Positions 11,824 to 20,302 of a DNA stretch of 64,000 nt are shown here, one piece after another. A model generated the notes under the pieces. It saw only the letters and a program-made list of their open reading frames with translations, searched no databases and had not been told where the DNA came from. How positions within the stretch are numbered: the first letter of the stretch is position 1; every line of letters starts with the position of its first letter. The stretch comes from Campylorhamphus procurvoides. Its lineage: Eukaryota > Chordata > Aves > Passeriformes > Dendrocolaptidae. The position numbers were made by a program, and so were the translations under genes. The stretch lies in assembly GCA_013396655.1 (NCBI GenBank), contig WBMV01004257.1, forward strand, positions 62,001-126,000. Direction: 5' to 3'.

Positions 11824-12537
11824 GCTCTTATCTGCTGCTAAGGGTGAAGGGGGCAACAAAGTCCTTAACTCTTGGTCTCAAAGACCTTCAGAGGCAACTA
11901 TATTAAGTAGATATAAGAGAGAGAAGCTTAAATTTATGCTCGAGGCCACATTAGTTTGAAAGAATGGTAACAAAAATAATATGTGTTATAAGGATATTTT
12001 ACAATTTCAAAACACAGGTGTGTGGTACTCTGGCTCCCCAGTCATATTCTTTAGCCATTTAAGCAAGTATTTAGGCCAAGCAATCTGTTCTATGCCAAAT
12101 AATACAACAAAGGTAAGTTAATGGTAAATGGCTTGTCATCAAGTTTTTATCTCTGATTTGTCCTTCTTTCTCGCTCCCTTTGATGCAGCATTATCAGAAT
12201 GTAACAGGCCAATTTCTCTATGGAGCAGAGAAAACTCAGGAGGTGTGCATCTGCCCGACTAAACAACAAGCTCCTACAGTGGAAGAAAGCATGGGGGAGA
12301 TGGGCACAGGTGATGTGCTCAGGACACTCAGGGTAGGAGTGACCACAAGTGTTTTAAAAAAATGCTGAACTTACCTGAACACAAGGGGGACCAGAGAGTG
12401 GATGTATCAGTTGAATGAATCAGCTCGTTGTGTAAATCATCTTCCCTGATTTAATCAAAAAGCATGCATGTTTTCCTGATTTAGTCAGACCAGCATGGGG
12501 GAAGTGGCTCCTAAAAGCTGAACAACTATCAAAATGA
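11824..12537. other. Unclassified; may be flank or internal remnant between two LTR-like repeats
   Basis: No motif recognised. It lies between the LTR-like element ending near 11823 and shared repeat copy A. The plus-strand frame 12180-12368 has no recognised domain. It could be an internal ERV remnant, but the sequence does not show this. Confidence 0.35.
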
Positions 12538-12790
12538 ATCTTGAAGAGAGCAGTAGGCTTGAGCTGACTACACATAATCCTTCCCAGCAATTAGGAATTT
12601 CCAGCATTGTGGCAATGAACATACTGAGACCGGTAATGGTAATCATGTTTATATTATAATCCAACTATATATTGCAATTGGTGTATTGTGCTTACATTGT
12701 GATATCATATTAGCATTATGCTAAATCAAAATCCTGTGTAATGTCAATTATATTCAAGTCAGTAAATCTTATATTATAAGATTAAACCTT
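12538..12790 (+). repeat. Interspersed repeat copy A, probable LTR 3' part
   Basis: About 250 bp clearly homologous to 29473-29730. Both contain TTGAAGAGAGCA, then GAGAC-GGTAATGGTAATCA, then TATTGTGCTT, then AAATCAAAA and TGTAATG, in the same order and orientation. Copy B keeps a clean AATAAA near its end; in copy A the equivalent is AGTAAA. The layout suggests the R/U5 end of an LTR, family unknown to me. Confidence 0.7.
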
Positions 12791-13028
12791 CCCCATCTTA
12801 AAAACCTAAGTGAACCTGGTCAGAGAGTACTGGACTGACAGTCTACTACCAATGCCAGGGCAGATCATGAAATGATACACTTCTCAGCCTCTCAGTTATC
12901 TTGGGATAAGTCCTAAGATCAATATTTTCAAGGTTGTAAGAGATTTCTATAGATCAGATTACCAACAGTCAGTGGGAGAACTGGGACTACAATATCAAAT
13001 TTATTCCATACCTTTCATCAGCATAAAA
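12791..13028. other. Short spacer, nothing recognised
   Basis: Lies between repeat copy A and the compact LTR. No gene or motif seen. Confidence 0.4.
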
Positions 13029-13136
13029 TGTGACAGCGAGGTGGAACGCTCCCCCTTCCCTCCTGGCCACGTGGTCCCCAAGATGTCCCAGGAAAGAGAC
13101 ACACAGAGCCTGCAAGAGGGGAAAGTAGAGAGAGAG

Positions 13137-13142
13137 TTTATT
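13137..13142 (-). promoter_or_regulatory. LTR poly(A) signal AATAAA
   Basis: A perfect AATAAA on the minus strand, about 15 bp after the TATA-like box, followed by a CTCTCTCT run. Confidence 0.65.
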
Positions 13143-13156
13143 CATATGGTCACTGG

Positions 13157-13164
13157 TATTTAAA
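13157..13164 (-). promoter_or_regulatory. LTR TATA-like box
   Basis: TTTAAATA on the minus strand in the compact LTR, just downstream of the CCAAT cluster. Confidence 0.6.
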
Positions 13165-13441
13165 GGGCTTTAGGGGATTTTTTGGTTCCAACCAATAGAA
13201 ATCAAGGGCTAACAACCAATGGGGAAAGGGTTAAAAAAGGACCAATAAGGGGGGATTTCACATAGTCTTGCCAAGGCAAATTTCTGCATACTAATTAGGA
13301 AGATAAGTTTTCTCAAGGGGTCTTGGAAAGGAGAAGGGCGACTCAAGGGAAAACAAAGAAAAAGGTAAGGGATCCATTTTAAAATACAGTAAAAGCCTCA
13401 GTTTTTAAGGCACTTTGGCTGGTTTCTTAATTTTCTTCACA

Positions 13442-14424
13442 AGCCCACTGCCACAGTAAGGTCTGATTTAAACCAGAAGGGAGGTTTCAAAACTAAAGAA
13501 AAGCTCTGACTTCTAATGGTTGATATTTTATCAAAGTGGTTCTTCACAGGGCATCTTTTTGATTCTTGTACGTCTGGACAAATGGTGACATCAAAAAGAA
13601 TGTTGACATCCTGGAATAAAGAGACTCCATCCTATATGGCATATAAAAAAAGTGTTCTGGAAGCATGTATTTCAAGGAAGTAGAATAATGAGGGTGAGTT
13701 TATTTCTTCACGTGACACTAATTGATACGTATTCTAGAGATCTAATAGGCTCACGTTGAAGAGATAAAGGTGTTAAAAATAAAAAAAAAACAGAAAAAGC
13801 CTGCAGTATTTTAAGAAAATTATCGAAAGAGATAAGCAAGGGATCTAATCAGATGTTGTAAATATAACTGTTTATAATGATGTTTTCAGTATAGCGAAAA
13901 AGGCATAACAAGAGCCAAGACAGACAAATGCAGACCGAAAATAAGTGGTGACTAGGACAGGTGATTAATGGTTGGTGCGAAGAAAGACTACAGCCAGCAA
14001 TGCTGCTACACAAAAATGTTGGAAAATACTTAAAATAGCTGATCAGCTATGCCAAAACCACACCTTCCTAGAACAAGTAAGTTGTGACATGCAAAGCTCC
14101 AGACATACTGTAATTTGCCTCTGACTACTTGCATTCAAATAGTACAATTCTGAGAGTCTCCACTGTATGACTTCTGGTCCAAAGACAGAGACGAATTAAA
14201 TAAAATTACTTACGTTAATATGAAGTAATGAATGAAATTCTAAAGTTTATTATACCTGGGAGGTGGCATTAAATTATGTGTTTGTTTTGTTTTTTTCTCA
14301 TCACATCTTTATGCTTTTGGAAATGCATAGTAGAAATGCATTATTTCACATCATATTAGTAAGGTATGTTTTTGTGCTTTTAGTTGTCTTTCTTTAAGCA
14401 GCTAATTATTACAAAAAATTTCAA
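13442..14424. other. No recognisable gene or repeat
   Basis: AT-rich spacer between the compact LTR and a CR1. An A10 run occurs near 13783. I see no coding or RNA signal. Confidence 0.5.
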
Positions 14425-14860
14425 AAGGTTCTTCTGTACAGGCCAGGTCATCCAACCTGAACTCCCTGCCATGGGCAGAGAACATCTTTCACTGTATCAG
14501 GTTGATCCAAACTGACTCTGAATACATCCAAGGATGGGGCACCCGCAACTTCTCTGGGCAACTTGTTCCAGTGTCTTACCATCCCCATTTTAAAAAATTT
14601 CTTCTTCATGCCCAATGTAAAGCTAATCTCTTTTAGTTTAAAACTGTTACCTCTTGCCTTGTCACTACAGGTATTGGTAAAAAGTGCTTTCCATCTTTAT
14701 TATTATAATAAATTTATAACTATAATTATTAATATTATAATATTATTATAATAACTTTTTCCAGTCCCTCACAACGCCCACAGAGATGGACACAGTACTC
14801 CAGATGCAGTGTCTGCACAGGATACTCTACCTAGGTGGGGAGAGAGCAGCTCGAACTCTG
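14425..14860 (-). mobile_element. CR1 LINE 3' part with internal AT-rich expansion, minus strand
   Basis: Antisense CR1. The CATCCAACCTGAACTCCCTGC block is followed by GGATGGGGCACCCGCAACTTC, CTGGGCAACTTGTTCCAGTG, then the CCTTGCCTTGTCACTACAGG block. After the AT-rich tract (14696-14753) the match resumes with GGACACAGTACTCCAGATGC, the region encoding the ORF2 C-terminus. The outermost terminal repeat is eroded. Confidence 0.88.
14696..14753. repeat. A/T-only tract inside CR1 (ATT/TAA type)
   Basis: About 58 bp composed almost solely of A and T with irregular TAA/ATT units, inserted in the middle of an otherwise ordinary CR1 copy. Confidence 0.9.
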
Positions 14861-15039
14861 TCTTGTTTACGAGTTATCAGTGATGGCTTGAGCAGGGAGG
14901 ATTTGCTGTTCGGAGGAGCAAGGAGAGTCATCTGATCTGTGGTAAGATTGAGCTGTAGCACTCTGGCCCCAGAGGTGAGGGCTCATGGGCTCAGCTAGGA
15001 GTTTTACTCTAAAATACATATATATATATGATTCCTTAA

Positions 15040-15790
15040 TACCTCAAGATACAGTCAAGAGAATAAACCACAAACTTGTCCCCAAGATGTATCTTTATTA
15101 ATTTAGGGGAGAAAATAAGGGAACTTGGCAAACGTTCAAAAAGGCCACTACATAAACTACACAAAATGTTCCACTACAATACTAACCCAGCACATACTAG
15201 CCCACAACATTTGATTCAGGATGTAATCCCTCCAATTCCAAGCCACCCAAAGCATCAAGAAAGGAACAAAGAAAGAGAAGCAGAGGAAGTAAAAAGAGAG
15301 AAAAGGAGAAAGAGGGAGAGACAGATCATAAAGCTACCACTGGAACCTTGTGGAAGACCAGCTCTCACATGTCCAGATGGCAGGGCTGTGACATATAGCA
15401 CGCCAAAACCTCTGGTTTTATCTGCTCTGGTCTCTATGGCCAAACCCACTCAGGTGGGGCCTCTGACTCCCCAGCCACTCTGGGATCCCAGACCAGGGTG
15501 AGGGCAGTGTTCTCACTTTTGTCCCTGCCAATTGTGGGCAGTGTTCTCACTTTTGTCCCTGCCAATTGTTCCTGACAATATGAATTGGGTCAGGGGCTCC
15601 AGGAACTGTGGGATGTTATAGTTTTCCAGGGCTGTTTGTGACTCTGGAGCTTCCCTGTGTGGGCTCCAGGGGCTGCCATGAGGGATATGATGCCATGCCA
15701 CCTCTGTGAGGTTTCCCCATCCCTTCCCCCTCCACACACACATGCACCCCCCCACAAGGTGGTTCTGACCCAATAGTTACTGCTCTCGTG
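15040..15790 (-). mobile_element. Unclassified ERV/LTR-like block, GC-richer part
   Basis: This stretch is clearly different in composition from its AT-rich surroundings. A TTTATT at about 15092 would be an AATAAA on the minus strand. A purine-rich stretch lies at 15255-15325, then a GC-rich part (15330-15790) with a 34-bp tandem duplication. The pattern (inverted poly(A) signal near the left end, purine tract, GC-rich body) fits an LTR-type element on the minus strand. No family can be named, and the limits are set by composition rather than by terminal repeats. Confidence 0.4.
15502..15569. repeat. Perfect 34-bp tandem duplication
   Basis: Positions 15502-15535 and 15536-15569 are identical 34-mers that begin GGGCAGTGTTCTCAC and end CCTGCCAATTGT, directly abutting. 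Confidence 0.97.
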
Positions 15791-16089
15791 TCTAACATGA
15801 GCAAGAAGGATCTGCTGTTTTTAGTGTTGAATGCTGAAGCCAGCTTAATCAAACTATCAGACATGAGGACATACAAGACAAATGCTTCCTGACTGATGCT
15901 GGGAGCAGAAAGGATGTGAGGGCCCTGACATGCAACTGAGTTAGAAATGTTGAGCAGAAGAAACCAAAGAACTGATACCATCTTTTTCAGCCAAATGTGT
16001 ATTTTGCTCAGTAAGCCTGACACCACATAACCTAAAAAATATATATGACTGACAGCTAACCACTTTATACAGTAAGAGGCCAGTCTCAC
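15616..16089 (-). pseudogene. 157-codon open frame in an ERV-like block, unrecognised
   Basis: This is the longest minus-strand open frame in the window. It has a hydrophobic N-terminal stretch of about 50 residues (with WFLLLNISNSVA near its end) followed by a polar part and a glycine/proline-rich tail. The hydrophobic start resembles a signal sequence or membrane leader. Because the frame lies inside a likely ERV-type block on the same strand, an eroded envelope or leader reading frame is possible. I recognise no family motif, and a chance frame in GC-richer repeat DNA is equally possible. No function is claimed. Confidence 0.2.
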
Positions 16090-16665
16090 TTTTGCAGAGG
16101 GAGGACTTCTAGCTTATCTTGCTAAGGTGTATGAAGATCCTTCCCCTGAAGGGAAGCACCCCTCAAGGTTATTCCTCAAGGCTGAATGAAAGAGATTTAC
16201 CCACAGAAATTGGTATGGGTGAGTAACATCAATCTCTACTTAATAATTGTTTTGCTAGCTTTAACATAATTGCCTCACTATAATTGCTTAATATAATTAC
16301 TTCAATACCGCTTCAAAAACAGTGCGCTATCCTAGTAGCTAGCTATCCATACTTTGTAGCAAATCATTCTGATAAGGTATTTTTGTCTAATCATTATCTT
16401 TATTATAATCAATTTAAATAAATAATTTAGTTTATTAATATAAATATATTTGGTGTATCATCCTTAGTCCTGCAGAACAAAGTTGTATAAAGTTTCATTT
16501 GCACCTGTATAATCCTTCAGACATAAATTGTTGATTAAGTCAAGGGTTAGGATTGCATCCAGCCACACTTAGATTAACCTCTGAGAAGGCGTTTAGAAAG
16601 CAAGGGTGTCCTGTCTGCTCTTATGACACAATGGGAAGGCTTCTCTAATAAATTTTGTCTGAAGT
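15791..16665 (+). mobile_element. Unclassified LTR-like repeat block, AT-rich part
   Basis: This block continues from the GC-richer part and then becomes AT-rich. It holds CATAAC and CTTTATACAG (16060-16075, TATA-like), a short internal duplication (CCTCAAGGTTATT, then CCTCAAGGCTGAATG at 16150-16190), AAATAAATAA at about 16418 and a final CTAATAAATTTTGTCTG at 16643-16660, which looks like a poly(A)-signal region. These are features of an LTR or ERV leader in plus orientation, but I cannot name the family or fix the ends. Confidence 0.35.
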
Positions 16666-18719
16666 TCCCATTCTTCCCACAATAGTTTCACAGGGGCAGA
16701 GCAGAGGCAGAGAATCATCTCCCTGGACCTGCTGCCTACACTTTTTATTCAACTCAATTGAGTGTATAGCTGCAAGCACACAGTTTTGGCTCATGTCCAA
16801 AATGCCCAGTGGAAATACAGATTTGTGTTTTCCTTGAGCAGTAGAAAAAACGTATTATAATTCTCAGTGTAATGGATTTTTCTTAAAAGAGTGTTTTGAA
16901 TGTGACAGGTTTCTGCTGGGTCATTTGGCCAATGTCTCAGCATTAGAGGTGGAAGTATTTTATTGTTTCTAAGCCAGGTCTCGCACAGTGGTGTAAACTG
17001 GCTTTGAATCTCTCTCTGAGGCTGATTGTTTACCTGCCCTTGGCAATCTTTTCCAGCATTCATCTGCTATAACTGAAGGATTTCCTTTCTCACCATGCTA
17101 TTTCCTAGTCAATGCTGGTTTTCTAGGCTGAAGTTTCAGACAAGCGTTCTTTGTTTTCAGCTCACTCTCTCATCAAAATGGAAATATGGCTTATCTAGTA
17201 TCTGAACGACATCTATTTATTGAAAAAAAACCCACAAAACTAAACAAAAACAAACTGCATTAACTTGCTTTCCTTTGTAATAGATGTTGGTTTGCTTTGG
17301 ATTTGGATTTTTGTTGTTGCTTTAGGGGCTTTTTTGATCATAAACCATTTGTTTTCTAAAAAGGTAGAGGCCAATTTTCAAACTCTGCCCTAGTAAGCAT
17401 GTAATTCAAGTTAATGTGGCTACTCCCAAATAGGTCACTCCAGGGAGAAACTCAGACAACCAATAAAAGCTTTCAACTAAAGAACATTGTTCTTTGCAAG
17501 AGCCAGAACTAAACTCAGCATTATAATGGTACTTTATGAAAATTAAAAATATTACATTAGAAATATTACCTACTCTACAACAGAGTTCTTCCCAAAACAC
17601 TATTTTTAGCAGTAAAGTTATTCCTTCTGCTTCCTCTCCTACTCCCCATCATCTCAGTTCTTTTTAATAATGGCCTTGTTCATTTATTTTAAGAAAAAAG
17701 AAGTTACCTTGTAGCTAAATATTCTAGAAATGAAAGTGCTTTTTCTACATGAGATGTTATTATCATCTATAAAGCACATTTGTTTTCTGTGGCTTAAAGT
17801 AAAGCTTTCTCCATCGCTAGTACAAAGGTTGTCTCCTAAGTAATTGGCTTCAGTCATACTATTTCATCACTGCCCAAATTTTATACCTATGTTATTTTCT
17901 CTTCCATCAATCTCTAAATGTCAAAACTCAAATTGGTTACTGTCTCTACTGCTTTCAGACAAGATAGATCCATTTAATCATGTGTTCCTAGGAGGAGAGA
18001 TGTTTCTAGAACAGAGAGACAATTAACTGGAAAAAAATTAAGCAAAAATGTATCAATCTTTCAAGGTAGAAACCATAGGATCCTAATATTTAGGCAGAAC
18101 AGTCAGCAAGATCCTACTTTTCCAGCTCTTTCCACAGTACCTCATGATATGAGAATATGCCAGCACATAAATGAAAGATAACTGATGAGCCAGAATCCTT
18201 GTTGCAGTCACTCTGGTATTTCCAAACTATTCTAAATTAAATCTGTGTGAAAGTAAAGGGGATGCTTGTTTGATGTTTCAAAAATAAGAAAGCTTTTTGA
18301 GAAATAATAATTTGAAATCTGACAGCTGCATATTATTTGCACCCCATGAATCTAAGCAGATATTCTGTGATTATCCCTGTTAGCTAGAATATATTAACTT
18401 ACTTATTAGGATGACTATTTACATTTTAGGGGAACAAGCGAATTGCCTTTTTTATAGCTTTATGTCAATATGAACTATTACAGATATCAGCAGTATGAAA
18501 AATATAAAAATTATTAGATATCTTTTAGAAGCTGTGTGTTGATGTATATGGATACTGCTTATAAAGGCTCATAAAACACTGAAGGTGTAGAAGGAACCAA
18601 TCTGAGAATAAATCAGTATTACACAAATTATATGTGAATAAAGTCAGTGTCAGTTGAAAAGGGGAGAATTTCTCTAATCGTTTGTGCCTGATTAGTCACA
18701 AACACAAATTAGTGTTCCT
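16666..18719. other. No recognisable gene or repeat
   Basis: AT-rich. Short A- and T-rich runs at 17222-17255 and 17300-17345 are of the CAAA/GTTT kind. Small open frames (16655-16837 plus, 16791-17063 minus, 17406-17600 minus) have no recognised content. Confidence 0.45.
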
Positions 18720-19690
18720 GTCAGCACCCCAGGAAAGCCAAAATCCTTGTGTCCTACCAGTCTGTCAATGTCCTGTTATGGGGACCCTTCACTGAGCAGT
18801 TCATTAGTCTGGAGGACGATTCGACTGACTTGTTCAGAGTCACGTGCCAAACAGAGGAACCGCATCTCAGGCTTCCATATCTTTACCCACTGCCAGTGAC
18901 TGCCAGTGTCCTTGAAGCACTCACATTAGCAGCTTACAGAATAACACTCTTATTAACAAAACTGTGACGGCTTAAGGTTAGAGAACTGCTGGTGATAGTG
19001 TCTGACTGCAAAAATATATTCAAATCAATATACTAACAAGCTCTAATCCTCCATAAAAGCTAGTTCAAGATAATCATTCAGCATGCCCAAAGTACAGTTC
19101 TTACCCAATAAACATCACTACGGGGGAGAAGACTGGTTCATCCTATTGACAGATCCCAGAAGTTACGAGGGAGTCTTCCCCTCTCTTTTGCCCATTCTTA
19201 ACTCACTTTTATACTGTATCTATAGGTTTAGGTAGAGCTTTAGTATTACATCTTACTCAGGGAGTGATATTCGTATCCTGGGGGAGGGTATCACAAGATA
19301 GTATCTGAGACAACCTTGGAATGGGGAATGCATCAGTCCAAGTAGAGGGATTTCACCATGGTTGCTGATTCAACAGCAGGACATCTTACTGTATCTCCCT
19401 TGGTTTTCAGCTGCTTGGTGGCTTATCAGCTAAAAATTACCACTGAGTTCCTTCCTCTGCAAGGGTTTTGATGGAGCCTGGCTGCTCCACCCTCCATTTA
19501 GTGCCCTTTGAATTGTATTGTGTGCAGAAGGTCAGGTATTCTGACTGTGTGTCATCTAGGGAACAGCAAACATATTTTTCCCTGTAACTTCTGTACCATT
19601 ATCTTTTTCTCCTCAGTCACACAGATCCGGTGTCATATTTGAGATATGAACCTCCTGCATCTTTGTTTCTTGTTTCTCTAATATTTCCTT
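18720..19690 (-). mobile_element. Possible LTR-like repeat, minus strand, unclassified
   Basis: A moderately GC-richer block of about 950 bp directly abutting a CR1 terminus at 19693. On the minus strand it has a clean TATAAAA (19207-19213), a possible core promoter. The plus-strand AATAAA near 19111 lies in the wrong orientation for it. No paired terminal repeats or coding motifs are seen. The call rests on composition, the promoter-like box and general resemblance to avian LTR sequence. Confidence 0.3.
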
Positions 19691-19692
19691 CA

Positions 19693-20302
19693 GAAATCAT
19701 AGAATCATAAAATGCATTGCATTGGAAAAGACCTTAAGGATCATCTAGTTCCAATCTCTTGCTATGGGCAGGGAACCTTCCACCTGACCAGGTTGTGTAA
19801 AGACCCACCCATCCCAACCTTGAACACTTTCATGTATGGGGCATCCATAGTTTCTCTGGGTAAGCTGTTACAGTGTCTTACCACCCTCACAGTAACGAAT
19901 TTCATAATATCTAACATCCTAATCCTCTTTCAGTTTAAAACCATTTCCCCTTCTTTTATCACTGTAATCCCTGATAGTCTCCTCCAGCTTTCTTGTAGTC
20001 CCCCTTCTGGGGGACTACTGGAAGGCTGCCATAAGGTCTTCCTAAAGTCTTCTATTCAACAGGTTGAACAGTCCCTACTCTTTCAGTCTATTTTCATAGG
20101 AGGGGTGCTGCAGCCCCAGATGAAGCATCATCTTTTTGTACCTCATATGAAATCACTGCAACAAGTCCACATTCTTCTTGCACTGAGGGTATCAGAACTG
20201 AGCATAGTACTCCAGGTGCTGTTTCAAAACAGCAGAGGAGAGGGGGAGAACTATCCCTTTCGACCTGCTGGCCACACTTCTTTTGCTGCAGCCCAGGACT
20301 GA
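19693..20302 (-). mobile_element. CR1 LINE, 5'-truncated, complete 3' end, minus strand
   Basis: On the plus strand the copy starts with the inverted CR1 terminus ATCATAGAATCATAAAATGC and GGAAAAGACCTTAAGGATC. It continues through the whole 3' untranslated region (AGGGAACCTTCCACCTGACC, CTTGAACACTTTCATG, GTAACGAATTTCATAATATC) into the ORF2 C-terminus, ending near the segment encoding the SNMTSRLKE-like block. The minus strand carries stops, so ORF2 is broken. A 196-codon open frame on the opposite strand (19712-20302) is a by-product of antisense CR1 sequence. Confidence 0.92.
19995..20018. repeat. Perfect 10-bp inverted repeat with 4-base loop
   Basis: GTAGTCCCCC, loop TTCT, GGGGGACTAC. It lies inside the CR1 copy at a place where the usual CR1 sequence is not palindromic. 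Confidence 0.95.

Larger units (their letters stand above)
13029..13441 (-). mobile_element. Compact solo LTR, minus strand
   Basis: A 413-bp segment bounded by a 5-bp inverted repeat, TGTGA at the left and TCACA at the right, as expected for retroviral LTR ends. On the minus strand U3 holds three inverted CCAAT motifs (plus-strand CCAAT at about 13189, 13217 and 13241). A TTTAAATA promoter box follows (13157-13164), then AATAAA only about 15 bp later (13137-13142), a CT-rich stretch and a GC-richer U5 ending in CGCTGTCACA. No internal viral sequence or partner LTR is recognised. I found no clear target-site duplication. Confidence 0.8.

Noticed and set aside
15076..15501. 141-codon plus-strand frame with a charged REAEEVKREKRRKRER stretch
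   Set aside because: The charged part is the translation of a purine-rich tract in an LTR-like block. It has no other coding sign.
19712..20302. 196-codon plus-strand open frame, the longest in the window
   Set aside because: It is the antisense of a CR1 3' end. The sequence is fully explained by the minus-strand retrotransposon.
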